Shown: positions 38,201 through 46,648 of the stretch, in pieces
How the letters are laid out: every line of letters starts with the position of its first letter
How positions within the stretch are numbered: the stretch's first letter is position 1
Virus record (IMG/VR): IMGVR_UViG_3300045999_011051
Coordinates: 1-51,515 of that record
Source: a virus
DNA: 51,515 nucleotides
Reading direction: 5' to 3' (one strand)
Notes under the pieces: generated by a model
The model's input: the letters and a program-made list of their open reading frames with translations, nothing else
Told to the model about the DNA's origin: nothing
Database searches by the model: none
Translations under genes and position numbers: made by a program

Positions 38201-39751
38201 CTCGAGGAACCCGCCGGTGAACGTCCACGATCCGCCGCGGCCCTCCTTGACGTCGTCGCCGGACCCTTCCTGCAGGTAGCCGCGGAGCGCGCCGGTGGGG
38301 TTCCCGATGGTCCAGATCTCGACTTCGAGGTCGCGGTCGGCGCCGACGGTGTTGTCGCGCAACACCGAGAAGTTGAGGCCCGCGGCGGGGTAGGTCAGGG
38401 AGATCGAGCCGGCGCCGTTGCGGGTCGGGGCGAGGGTCAACGACTGGTAGTCGGGCAGGGGGACGGCGACGCCGGCGACGAGGGCGTAGATGGAGATGAC
38501 GATGTCGCCGTCGAGGGCTTCGACGTAGCCGCCGTCTGCGCCGGTGCCACTGTCGGTGCCGCGGGTGTCGGCGTAGAGGTTGGTGAGTGTGGAGGCGCCG
38601 GTGGCGGTGTCGGCGCCGTAGGTGGTGATCTTCCCGGTCTCGGTGGTGTTGCTCTGGTCGGTGCCGGTGACCTGGGCGGTGGTGGACCCGGTCTCGGTGC
38701 CGGTGCCGGGGTTGGTGCCGGTGACGGCGGCGGTGCTTGAGCCCGGGAGGTTGGTGCCGGTCGCGGTGTCGGCGCCGGTGGTGGCGGTGGCCGTCTGCCC
38801 GGTCTCGCCACCGGTCGCGGTGTCGCCGGTGGTGGGGGCGACGGTGATCGGCGTGGTGGTGGGGTCGATGCCGGTGCCGGAGTCGCCGCCGACGGTGGCG
38901 GTGGCTGCGGTGCCTGTGTCGGTGCCGAGGGCGGTGTCGGTGCCCGAGCCGCCGTTGCCGGCGTTCCCGGCTTCGGAGCCGGTGGCGGTGTCCGCTCCCG
39001 CGAACAAGATCGCGGCGACGCCGGCCTCCGCCCCGGTCGCAGTGTCCGCCCCAGCCGGGCCTGCGACCGCAGCCCCGCTTTCGGCACCGCTTCCAGAGTC
39101 GCCGCCCGCCTTCGAGACAAGGCCATCGGCGATGAACATCGAGGTGCCCGACCACGTGCCCGTCGTGGACGAGACCGCCGTGCGGGTGCCGGTCGTCCCG
39201 TCCGCGGTCTCGACCTCGTAGTTCAGGCCGATGTTGAAGCCCGCGGTGGAATCCGACGCGGTGTAGGCCAGCCGCGTCATCCCTGCCGGGACGGTCTGGG
39301 TGCTGGTGTTCGCGGCACCGGAGGTGGTGTCGGTGATGTCGTGCCAGGTCAACAGCACGCCCGGGCCGCTGACAGAGATCGAGGGGGCGACCAGGTTCGA
39401 CGAGTTCGAGCTCGACCCGGTCGTGGTCGAGGCGAGGGTCTGGGCGGTGTCGCGGCCGCGGATGGTGATCGACGCTGTGCCCCACCCACCAGACGAGCTC
39501 ATGGTGGCCGTGGTGTCGGTGTCGCTGCCGGTGAGGACGCGATAGAAGATCGCGACCCGGCGGGACACCGCGTCGGAGGTGGAGTTGTAGAGCGCTGTCC
39601 ACCCCGACGGGGTCGACAGGGTCCGGCTGGTCGCGCATTCGACGCGGACGATGCGGAGGTCACCGGCGGTCGGTGAGGCGCCGACGGTGATCGGGACCGA
39701 CGTGGTGTTGTTTCCTACGGCGGCGGCAGCGTTCAGCAGTGTGATCGGCAC
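35276..39751 (-). CDS. Large tail-tip/fibre protein with repeat hinge and S74-like chaperone
   Basis: A 1491-residue structural protein from a GTG with a strong GGAGGT. Order: beta-rich N-terminal domain (1-210); eleven 16- to 20-residue repeats of GADTATG type (216-413); tail-tip region of phage type (420-860); FN3-like domain (about 870-990, ATPPSPPTGLLV start); tip/fibre segments with helical AIGSAQLADASVIRAKIG; C-terminal S74-like domain (about 1392-1491, SSSRTRKHHVERV, Ser/Lys dyad likely) that folds and then cleaves itself off. It would form the receptor-contacting tip and fibre. Confidence 0.8.
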   Translation of the reverse strand: MPITLLNAAAAVGNNTTSVPITVGASPTAGDLRIVRVECATSRTLSTPSGWTALYNSTSDAVSRRVAIFYRVLTGSDTDTTATMSSSGGWGTASITIRGRDTAQTLASTTTGSSSNSSNLVAPSISVSGPGVLLTWHDITDTTSGAANTSTQTVPAGMTRLAYTASDSTAGFNIGLNYEVETADGTTGTRTAVSSTTGTWSGTSMFIADGLVSKAGGDSGSGAESGAAVAGPAGADTATGAEAGVAAILFAGADTATGSEAGNAGNGGSGTDTALGTDTGTAATATVGGDSGTGIDPTTTPITVAPTTGDTATGGETGQTATATTGADTATGTNLPGSSTAAVTGTNPGTGTETGSTTAQVTGTDQSNTTETGKITTYGADTATGASTLTNLYADTRGTDSGTGADGGYVEALDGDIVISIYALVAGVAVPLPDYQSLTLAPTRNGAGSISLTYPAAGLNFSVLRDNTVGADRDLEVEIWTIGNPTGALRGYLQEGSGDDVKEGRGGSWTFTGGFLELRMAEARVWPQPLVGEATLGDTVTVKKSTVTAAQWTRLTATLGYNASSDADPTVSVPQKILDAVKANAATVPVLADPKREAKFIAQTPGAMISFLLAQARARGALTDITTSFTAERDSNGTPWPTLVTTTVSPGATYEQVLNLLAQLGRAEWSMSWTGTARQLNLWIAGARGVDKSTGLRPVVLRAGRNLPEAPTKWSVRSSPTAMGAAGAEGWYADTTDLNAQARRGRRIEGWTTSQNLQTSDAVLAYAQRRLSTNSDGTLEVTHGLALLPGQPRPLISFNVGDWIYSATGTSLDRYRVVEWSLTINATRQMSATVTLNDAFVDEVLRQRQQLDAISSGEAVTGTSTRPVDATPPSPPTGLLVSSGAFNEGIDAYAVVLVGWTAPETNVDGSALTSLAGYRVEWTEYANPTKWRAAATVGGNVTQAQFTTAVGLPILVRVSAYKASGAASAWLTLTAPHTTEVDSTPPPQTSAIIGSVYLGVVTWTWDGKSSTGADMFAAAPDFDFAELHMSTSSQFTPDSSTQLDKVYGKGAYSYAKMPDGSPIGYGVTVYARLVPVDVRGNRQPTASVQGSAVPAKLLGDDVFAGAIGSAQLADASVIRAKIGVLAVGDGQIENLGVGKLTAGLLTASMIIGTGKIATAASGARVEQDSAGLRLYDSGGNINVQFKTSDGSAMIAGEYRTSLTSGQRLVFNPNGSAPDEVRFYPGSTNQYASMTCVTSVAIGNENQAGINMKGYSPRQDKQSGEVAVFPGYASIAWANERGGGAVTSRVSASSGEVYIGGPRARVVALATQAADYRGFLSVGPDRDNNGEGLGWGSNPGVLSFTTSNGNGTGNARFRNFDRNSGFQFDTGIISVVQTSGAAARFQAATHEVSSSRTRKHHVERVPFDPLTAIRRAPAHMWEYLDTGTGKHIGPMIEDLPAVMRRRNDDQDLDTVDLGALIGVLWAVCPDLASRIERLEAAVHSTPPLKAVS
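38513..39106 (-). repeat. Coding repeat: eleven 18-residue hinge units
   Basis: About eleven copies of a unit with consensus G(A/T)D(T/S)ATG-E(A/T)G plus a variable seven residues, residues 216-413 of the large tail protein. The DNA is highly repetitive and could change copy number by slippage or recombination. Confidence 0.75.
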
Positions 39752-39794
39752 AGGTCACCTCCTCGCCGTCGGTGTGGTCACGTACAGGAAGTGA

Positions 39795-40361
39795 TCAGGA
39801 GATCGACAGGGTCCAGGTGAGCGTCCAGGTCGCGGACGACGACTTCGTGCCGAGCGCGGACACGGTGCGCGACAGCATGGTTCCGCCCGACGCGGCCGAG
39901 GCGACGCCGACCTCGTTCCACGCGTAGTTCGCGACGCTCGTCCCGAACGTCGCGACGAACGTGATCTGGTTGTTGCTGACCGTGGGTGCGGCGTCGACGA
40001 CCTGCCGGAACTTGTTCGTCCCCACCAGATCGGTCTGCCCGGCCGCGGCGGCGGTCGTGGAGTCCCCGACGCACAGGCGCGCGTTGGAGCCGTTGAAGGC
40101 GGTCGCGGTCTGCCCGGCGACGAGCTTCCACAGCTCCGCGATCCCCGCGGTGAGGAACAGGTTCGGAGCAAGCTCGATGGACTCGTACAGGTCGGCCGGG
40201 TCGGTGGAGTCGCCCCGGTACTTGTCGACGCGGTAGCGGCCCTCCATGACCGCGAGCCCCGCGGCGCGGGCGGCCTCGAGCGCCTCGTCCTTGTCGCTGA
40301 ACAGCCGGATCTCGGTGACCTGCGGCTCGGCGTCGGCGATCGCGGTGTCGTGTCCCAGCAT
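39795..40361 (-). CDS. Minor tail protein
   Basis: A 188-residue protein starting MLGHDTAIADAEPQV. Mixed alpha/beta with a ARLCVGDSTTAAAAGQ strand pair and a C-terminal immunoglobulin-like WTLTWTLSIS. It lies between the distal tail protein and the large tail protein, 43 bases before the latter. A baseplate or tip component is likely from position and beta content. Confidence 0.65.
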   Translation of the reverse strand: MLGHDTAIADAEPQVTEIRLFSDKDEALEAARAAGLAVMEGRYRVDKYRGDSTDPADLYESIELAPNLFLTAGIAELWKLVAGQTATAFNGSNARLCVGDSTTAAAAGQTDLVGTNKFRQVVDAAPTVSNNQITFVATFGTSVANYAWNEVGVASAASGGTMLSRTVSALGTKSSSATWTLTWTLSIS

Positions 40362-40375
40362 GATCGTTCTCCCTG

Positions 40376-41239
40376 TCAGGCGTTCTGGTACTTGCGGCGG
40401 GCAGTGATCCAGGAGCGGGCCGACCCGCCACCGGTGTGAATCCAGGTCACGTCGAACGGCTGCCGTTGCGGGTCCAGCTCGAACCACGACGGCCCCGGGT
40501 AGAAAGCGACCTGCCGCAGATCCGGCGTCCACGCCGCACCCGTCCCCGGCGTCACCTGCCACACCGCGGTGTCGATGACCAACTGCCGCCCGGACGGGAT
40601 GACCCCGTTCCACTGCAAAGTGCGGTCGCCGTGCACCCACAGCGGGTTGCTGCACGGCCCCTGCACCGTCAACGTCATCCCCGCCATCGGCGCCGTGGCC
40701 GCCGCGAACGCGGCCAGGGGCACAACCGTCCCCGACGGGCCCTCCACGTTCTGCGTGACGAGCTCGGCGTCCTCCCAGAACGCGCCGGGGATCCGCACGG
40801 TCACCTTGAACCGGCCGAACCACGGATTCGCCCGCTGCTGGGCGGGCTGCAGCGACCCCAGCAGCCGGCCGTACGCGCGCCGCGACGACCCGTCCGGGCG
40901 GACCGCGACGATCTCCAGGCGGGGCGCGGTGAACATGCGCTGCAGCGCGTCCACCCGGCGCAGGTACTCCCCGAACGGCTCCGCGGCGTTCCACAGCCCG
41001 GTAGCGGGGTCGACGCCCAGGATGTAGCCGGAGAACGTGATGAACCCCGGCCCGACGGTGCCGCCGACGTCGATGACGCCGTGCCGGCCAGGGACCTTCA
41101 CCGTCACGTCGGGCTGCTCCGGCGGCTGCACGAGGCCTTCGTCGTCGCCGAGGATGACGGCGATCGATTCGAGGTCGACGCCGTTGACCAGGTAGCGCAG
41201 GGTCTCCTGGACGTTGGGGTAGACGATGCCGCTGGTCAT
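40376..41239 (-). CDS. Distal tail protein (Dit-like)
   Basis: A 287-residue protein with the Dit/SPP1 gp19.1 layout: an N-terminal DLESIAVILGDDEG, a VTVKVPGRHGVIDVGGTVGPG segment typical of these proteins, a YLRRVDALQRMF helix and a C-terminal galectin-like beta domain. Dit forms the hub linking tail tube and tip. Start overlaps the tape-measure stop by four bases. Confidence 0.75.
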   Translation of the reverse strand: MTSGIVYPNVQETLRYLVNGVDLESIAVILGDDEGLVQPPEQPDVTVKVPGRHGVIDVGGTVGPGFITFSGYILGVDPATGLWNAAEPFGEYLRRVDALQRMFTAPRLEIVAVRPDGSSRRAYGRLLGSLQPAQQRANPWFGRFKVTVRIPGAFWEDAELVTQNVEGPSGTVVPLAAFAAATAPMAGMTLTVQGPCSNPLWVHGDRTLQWNGVIPSGRQLVIDTAVWQVTPGTGAAWTPDLRQVAFYPGPSWFELDPQRQPFDVTWIHTGGGSARSWITARRKYQNA

Positions 41240-44200
41240 CCGAACGCCCCCAAGGCTGCTTGTGAGCGGAGGCGCTGGGTCTTCTCGCCCGCGCCGTCGG
41301 CGGTGAACGCTTCGAGGAGCTTGTCGAGGCGGTCGAGCATGTCGGGGCCGTAGCCGGACGACAGCAGGTCGCCGCGCATCCCGTGGAGCGCGGCGGTCTG
41401 CGCGCGCAGCTCGGCGACGAGGGTGGCCGCGTCGCCGCCCCGGCTGGTCGTGGTGGCTGCGGCGGTCAGGTCCGCCACAGGCGACACCGAGGTTCGTGGG
41501 GCGGTCGCGGCGGCCGCGCTGGAGATGATCCGAGTCCCGGACAGGGCTGCCACGGTCGACGCCGACAGCGTCGCGGCCGGGTCGACCGCCGACAGTGCGC
41601 CCCGCACGCGGGCGGCCATCGCGGTCGCGGCGGCGGTGACCTGCCCGGCCTGGTCACCGATACCGGTCGCGAGGCGGGTCGCGATCTTCCCGCCGGAGAT
41701 GAGCGGGTCACCCTGCCCCGACAGCGGGCCCTCCTTCGCCGGGGAGGACGGGAACTGCGCCTTGATGCTGGCGGCGATCCGGGCCGCCGCGGCGGTGGCC
41801 GCGGCGCCGGCGGCGATCATCCCGGCGGTGAGGCGCTGGATCAGCGTGTAGCCGGCCGAGTACATGGGGCCGGCCTGCGCCTGGAACGCGGCGACGACCT
41901 GCTGGCCGGTGTTGCGGGCCGACGCGACGGCCTGGGCGCCGCCCGCGGTGAACGCGGCCACGATCCGCTGCCAGGCCGCCGTGACGATCTGCACGACCTG
42001 GTTGAAGCTGGTGGTGTAGACCTGCTGGATCTGCTGGCCGCCCTGGGTGGCGACCTGCACGCACCGCTGCATCCCCTGGGTGACTGCCTGGGTGGTGCGG
42101 TTCATCGCCGCGGACACCGCAGCGGTCGCTCCGTCGAACCCGCTGGTCAGCGCCGACCGGATCCGGTTCGCGCCTGACGTCGCGGCCGACGCCGCCCGGT
42201 CCATGCCCTGCTGCACGGCCGTGCCGATCCGGTCGGCCGCCGACTGTGCGGCGGTGGCGGCGGAGTCGAGCCCGGACTGCACGGCGGTGCGCACCTTGTC
42301 GGCCCCGGACTGGGCGGCCTGCCCGGCCCGGTCCATGCCCGACTGGACGGCGTCGGCGATCCGGCTCATGCCGTCGGTCGCCGCGGTGGTCGCCGCGTCG
42401 ACGCCGGTGCGGACCCCGTCGCCGATGCGGGTGCCGCCGACCTCCGCCGACGCCCCGGCCCGCTGCATCGACGCCTCGACAACGTCGGCCATGCTCGACA
42501 TGCCGGTAGTCGCCGCGTCGGAGGCGGCCTTGAACCCCTGCTCGGCCGAGGTGCGGATCTTCTCGGTGCCCTGGGTCATCGTGTCGACGGATGCGTTCAC
42601 GCCATCCGCGACGCTCGTCGGAAGCTGCCCGAACACCTGGTTCGCGGCGTCCAGGACAGGCTGGAACGACACCTGCCCGGTCGCGTCCGTGACCACGCCG
42701 GGGATCTCCCCCACCGGGGGCTTGACCCCGTCCAGAACACCCTTACCGGCCTCGTCCGCCGCCGGCGGGAGCTCACCCAGCGCGCCCTTCGCCGCATCGA
42801 CACCGGCCTTGGTGTCGTCGCCGAGCCCCTTCGCGGCGTCCCCGGCTCCCTTCGCCGCGTCCTCGGCCTGCGCGCCGCTGGTCTCGGCGCTGCCACCGAA
42901 CAGGTCCCACGCCCCGCTGACCGCGTCGATGACGCCTCGCACGGGGGTGAACGCGGTGGCGACCTTCCCGATGGCGTCGACGATCAGGCCGAGAGCATCG
43001 ACGACGAGCGGGGCCATGTCGAGGACGAGCTGCGCGAAGCGCTGCACGTCGGGGTTGTTCGCCAGCTCGGCGAACTTGTCGACCAGCCGGTTCACGGCGT
43101 CGACGAGGCCGTCCCAGGTGGATTGCGGAATCGACTTGATGAAGTTCCCGGCGGCGTCGGCGGCCTTCCCGAACGCGGGGCCAAGCTTGCCGATGGTGTC
43201 GACCACGGGGTTCAGGGACTCGATGAAGTTGCTGACCCCGGGGGTGGCGTCGTTGAAGAACCGGAGCGCTGCGTCGGCGACGCGGAAGAACAGGTCCTCG
43301 ATCTTGCCGAGGACCGTGCGGAGGTTCTCCATGCCCTGCGCGGCCCGCCCGGACTCGTTGACCTTGTTCAGCCAGTCCGCGGTCTTGTTGGTCAGGTCGG
43401 AGAAGATCCCGATCAGCGACTCGATGATCCGCGAGTTCGACCCGACGTTGATGAAAGCCTGGGCGAGATTGCCCAGTGCGGGGTTGAGCTGACCCCGGAT
43501 CTGGTCGGAGAGCGTCATGATCGCCGAATTGATCTTCGTGATGTTCTCGCTCTTGTTAACCATGTCGATCAGCGCTTCCGCGCCGTCGGAGAAGGCGTTG
43601 GCGAGGTTCTTCATCTGATCGGTGATCTGCGGGATCAGCTGATCACCCAGCCGCTTGAAGGCCGGGGTCAGCCGGGCCTCGAAGACGTCGGAGACCTGCG
43701 CGGACAGCTTGTCCAGGGCAGGCTTGAGCCCGTTCTCGTAGGCCCTCTTGATGCCGTCCATGCCCGCGGCGAACACACCGAAGGTCGCCGCGCCCGCGAG
43801 CACGATGGCCGGTAGCGAGGTGAACGCGGCGGCGATCGCGCCGACCGCGAACGTGATCGCGCCTGCGATCGCAGCGAAGATCCCCGCCTGGATGCCCGCG
43901 GTCAGGAGCGCCCCTGACAGCTGCAGCGCCGCGCCCGCGGCGGCGCCACCGGCGCCCTTGAGCCCGCCGAGGACCTCGGACAGGCCACCGCCCTTCCCCG
44001 ACACCCCGGAGAAGATCGACCCGAGCCCGGAGAAAATCCCCGACGCGGCCTTCGCGATCGACGACGTCCCGGAGATCGAATCTCCGACGAACGACAGCCC
44101 TCGCCCCAGGCCGTCTGTGACTCGCCCGAGCACGGAGAACCCGTTGCGCAGGTCGGTGGACACGCCGCGGCCGACGCGGCGGACCCGGGCGAACGTGCGC

Positions 44201-45243
44201 TCGAACCGGCCACCGGCGAGGTCGACGTCGTCACCGAAGGTGCGGACGGCGTTGCGGACCGCGGCGAACCCCTGACCGACCGACCGGACCGAGCCGACGG
44301 TGCGGCGCAGCGTCCGCTCGTAACGCCCGGCGGCCTTCTCCCCGTCGTCGAGGGCGACCCGCACGCCCGTCGTCGCCTCCCGCAGCGCCCGCTGGGTGAC
44401 CGTGAACGCGCGCGACCCTGTGACCGCGGCCCGGGTGGAGGTCGTGATCCGGTTGAGCAGGCCCCGGTACTTCTCCCGCTCCCGGTTGCCCCTCTGGATC
44501 TCCGCGGTGTTGATGATCTCGGCGCGGTTGTAGGCCGCCCGCGCGGTCGTGAGGTCACGGGTCGCGTCCTCGACGCGGCGCAGCGTCTCGCTGTAGGTGC
44601 GGGCCGCGTCCTCGGCCTTGTCCCGGATCTCGTAGCCGCGCTGCTCCGACAAGGTCGCCGCGTCGGTCGCCTTCAACGCCCGCACCTTCGCCCGCGACAG
44701 CCGGTCCTCGGCCGCTTCCAGCCGGTCGGCGACGTCGAGGCCCTTCTCCCGCTCGTCGGCGAGCTGCTGCTCTGCTCGTTCGATGACGAACGCGGAGTCC
44801 CCGCCCTGCTCGCGGTAGCGGCGCAGCCCGTCCTCGATCTCCTGCACCTTCACCGCCTGCGTCGCGTACTCGGCGCGGCCCTGGGTGACGTCGTCCTCGG
44901 CGCGGGCGAGCTCCCGCAACGACTGCTCGTGCTGCTCGACGACGGCCATGTGGCGGCGCTCGGCGGACTCCAGCGCGTTGTTGGAGGTGACCAGCGCCCG
45001 GTCGGCCTTCTCCAGGTCCCCCTCGGCGGCCTCGAGGTTCCGGGCGGCCTGTTCGAGTCCGCGCATGGTGTCGAGGAGCCGGGCCTGGGACTGGTCGACG
45101 TTGGTCTTGACGCGGACCTCGACGTCCTCGCGGAGGCCGGCGGTGGCCTTCTTGAGGTCGGCGGCGAGTTCGGCGCGGAGCTTCGCGGCGAAGCCCTTGT
45201 CCTCGGGGACGATCTGCACCCCGGCCCGGTCGACGATCTTCAC
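41236..45243 (-). CDS. Tape measure protein
   Basis: A 1335-residue protein from a GTG overlapping the previous stop by four bases. N-terminal third: coiled coil (NLEAAEGDLEKADRALVTSN). Middle: hydrophobic segments (AGIFAAIAGAITFAVGAIAA; LPAIVLAGAATFGVFAAG) and long helices (GLKPALDKLSAQVSDVF). C-terminal part: about seven 22-residue amphipathic repeats (SGADKVRTAV type) coded by about 42050-42500. At roughly 1.5 A per residue the tail would be near 200 nm. No peptidase motif was found. Confidence 0.9.
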   Translation of the reverse strand: MKIVDRAGVQIVPEDKGFAAKLRAELAADLKKATAGLREDVEVRVKTNVDQSQARLLDTMRGLEQAARNLEAAEGDLEKADRALVTSNNALESAERRHMAVVEQHEQSLRELARAEDDVTQGRAEYATQAVKVQEIEDGLRRYREQGGDSAFVIERAEQQLADEREKGLDVADRLEAAEDRLSRAKVRALKATDAATLSEQRGYEIRDKAEDAARTYSETLRRVEDATRDLTTARAAYNRAEIINTAEIQRGNREREKYRGLLNRITTSTRAAVTGSRAFTVTQRALREATTGVRVALDDGEKAAGRYERTLRRTVGSVRSVGQGFAAVRNAVRTFGDDVDLAGGRFERTFARVRRVGRGVSTDLRNGFSVLGRVTDGLGRGLSFVGDSISGTSSIAKAASGIFSGLGSIFSGVSGKGGGLSEVLGGLKGAGGAAAGAALQLSGALLTAGIQAGIFAAIAGAITFAVGAIAAAFTSLPAIVLAGAATFGVFAAGMDGIKRAYENGLKPALDKLSAQVSDVFEARLTPAFKRLGDQLIPQITDQMKNLANAFSDGAEALIDMVNKSENITKINSAIMTLSDQIRGQLNPALGNLAQAFINVGSNSRIIESLIGIFSDLTNKTADWLNKVNESGRAAQGMENLRTVLGKIEDLFFRVADAALRFFNDATPGVSNFIESLNPVVDTIGKLGPAFGKAADAAGNFIKSIPQSTWDGLVDAVNRLVDKFAELANNPDVQRFAQLVLDMAPLVVDALGLIVDAIGKVATAFTPVRGVIDAVSGAWDLFGGSAETSGAQAEDAAKGAGDAAKGLGDDTKAGVDAAKGALGELPPAADEAGKGVLDGVKPPVGEIPGVVTDATGQVSFQPVLDAANQVFGQLPTSVADGVNASVDTMTQGTEKIRTSAEQGFKAASDAATTGMSSMADVVEASMQRAGASAEVGGTRIGDGVRTGVDAATTAATDGMSRIADAVQSGMDRAGQAAQSGADKVRTAVQSGLDSAATAAQSAADRIGTAVQQGMDRAASAATSGANRIRSALTSGFDGATAAVSAAMNRTTQAVTQGMQRCVQVATQGGQQIQQVYTTSFNQVVQIVTAAWQRIVAAFTAGGAQAVASARNTGQQVVAAFQAQAGPMYSAGYTLIQRLTAGMIAAGAAATAAAARIAASIKAQFPSSPAKEGPLSGQGDPLISGGKIATRLATGIGDQAGQVTAAATAMAARVRGALSAVDPAATLSASTVAALSGTRIISSAAAATAPRTSVSPVADLTAAATTTSRGGDAATLVAELRAQTAALHGMRGDLLSSGYGPDMLDRLDKLLEAFTADGAGEKTQRLRSQAALGAFG

Positions 45244-46138
45244 AGGACGCCGCCTGCGGGGCCGCCGCCCATGCCGGACATGGACGCCATCCACTGGGCC
45301 TGCGCGGCCTGCGCCTCGGGGTCGGCGCCCCAGGTGTCCATGGTCGGCCCGCCGTCGCTCTGCTGGTCGGGGTCGGGTTCGGTGAGGGTGTTCATGGCGT
45401 CGTCGATGGCGTCCATGTGCCCGTCGCGGGCGGCGAGCATGAAGTCGACGTAGACAGCCCATGCGGCGGCGAACCACACCTTGATCGGCTCGGTGCCGTC
45501 GAGGTGTGGTGCGCGGATCGCGAGCTGTCCGGCCATCCAGGTGCCTAGCGGCCCGGTGTCCGTCGCGAGCGCGACGAGCCGCCGGACCGCTTGGTAGGGC
45601 GGTCCGCGGCCGCGGAGACGATGAGGTCGACGATGCCCGTGAGGGCTTCCTGCTCGACCGAGGCCCAGGGGTCGTCGACGAGAGCGGCGAACCGGCGCAG
45701 GGACGATCCGTTCTCGCGGGCGTACTGGTGGGCGAGGTTCTCCGACGGGAAGGTGGCGTCGAGGCCGGGGAGCTGCCAGACGACGTCGGCGAGTTCGGAG
45801 GGGCGGGTGTCGGTGTCGTCGACGGGGACGAGCTCGCCCTTGCCGCTGCCGGGCTTCTTCGCTTCCGGCTGGGCGTCGCGGGTGACGCCGTCGTCGTCGA
45901 CGAGGGCGCGCATGAGGAGGTTCTGGATGCCGGTGAGGGCGTCGACGTTCCCGGCCCGGGAGGAGCCGAACGCGAACACCGACCCGCTGTCGAGGTTGGC
46001 GCGGGCGGTGAACGTCTCGAGGTGCTCGCGGTCGGAGGAGTCGTACCAGGCGAGCTGGAAGCGGACTCGGGGCGGCGCCTGGGTGCGGCGGCCGAGGATG
46101 ACGGGTTCGTCGGCCTCGGTGGTGGGGGTGGCGGTCAT
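45240..46138 (-). CDS. Tail assembly chaperone, -1 frameshift product (GT-type)
   Basis: The -1 frame of the chaperone gene stays open through its end and continues to 45240, where its stop overlaps the tape-measure GTG. The continuation reads PPYQAVRRLVALATDTGPLG, then WMAGQLAIRAPHLDG. A ribosomal -1 shift in the last part of the zero frame would give about 299 residues. No standard slippery heptamer is obvious; the region 45545-45610 is the best interval. The coordinates cover both parts. Confidence 0.7.
45545..46138 (-). CDS. Tail assembly chaperone, zero-frame product (G-type)
   Basis: A 197-residue acidic protein starting MTATPTTEADEPV and ending in a basic tail (RSGGSSRSRRTPGR). Between the tail-terminator and tape-measure genes siphophages carry a chaperone pair made by programmed frameshifting; this is the short form, with the typical alpha-helical middle (VDALTGIQNLLMRALV). 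Confidence 0.75.
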   Translation of the reverse strand: MTATPTTEADEPVILGRRTQAPPRVRFQLAWYDSSDREHLETFTARANLDSGSVFAFGSSRAGNVDALTGIQNLLMRALVDDDGVTRDAQPEAKKPGSGKGELVPVDDTDTRPSELADVVWQLPGLDATFPSENLAHQYARENGSSLRRFAALVDDPWASVEQEALTGIVDLIVSAAADRPTKRSGGSSRSRRTPGR

Positions 46139-46222
46139 ACGGCGACTGTGTGTCGCCGCGTAGTCCTCGGGTCGTCGAACAGCCCACGAGGACTGGGGCA
46201 CGAATGCGTTCGCCCCGGGGGC

Positions 46223-46633
46223 TCACTCCTTCGCAGCGCGTAGAGCTCGCACCAGGAACGGGTTCGGGCGGTTGCCAGGATGCGCGACCTGCCGGGCGAA
46301 CACGACCGTGCCGCCCGCCTCGAAGCGCAGCATGCCGCCCTTCTTCTTCGGGCGGATGATGTGCGGCCGCGCCCCGAAGATCACCGGGGAGGCGTAGGGC
46401 ACCCCGGGGCCGCCGACCGACACCTCACCGGTCGAGCCCTTCATGTTCGACTTGATCGACCGCTTCAAGCGGCCCGTCCGGATGGGGGCGGTGGCGCGGG
46501 CGAGGGCCGCGACTCGCTTCGTGCGGCGGGTCATGGAGCGGCGGACACCGGGGAGGTCCTTGGCGTTGATGCGGCCGCCCTGCTGCCGCACCGTCGCCGG
46601 GGTGAGGCTGACCGAGATCTTCGCCGACGCCAC
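46223..46633 (-). CDS. HK97 gp10-like head-tail / tail completion protein
   Basis: A 136-residue basic protein from a GTG. ATAPIRTGRLKRSIKS followed by a PYASPVIFGARPHIIRPKKKG segment is the hallmark of gp10-like neck or tail-completion proteins that join head connector and tail. Position between the connector genes and the tail chaperone fits. Confidence 0.8.
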   Translation of the reverse strand: MASAKISVSLTPATVRQQGGRINAKDLPGVRRSMTRRTKRVAALARATAPIRTGRLKRSIKSNMKGSTGEVSVGGPGVPYASPVIFGARPHIIRPKKKGGMLRFEAGGTVVFARQVAHPGNRPNPFLVRALRAAKE

Positions 46634-46648
46634 CGCAGGTCCCTTCTG

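Noticed and set aside
36668-38740. Long rightward open frame opposite the tail protein
   Set aside because: Arg/Gly-rich shadow of the well-supported tail gene on the other strand; no domain and no start signal.
38513-39106. CRISPR-like array
   Set aside because: The repeats are in frame within a tail protein, vary in length and have no unique spacers of constant size.
45240-46138. Sequencing error or pseudogene in the tail chaperone
   Set aside because: The frame break is at the place where siphophages use programmed frameshifting, and both frames are clean.
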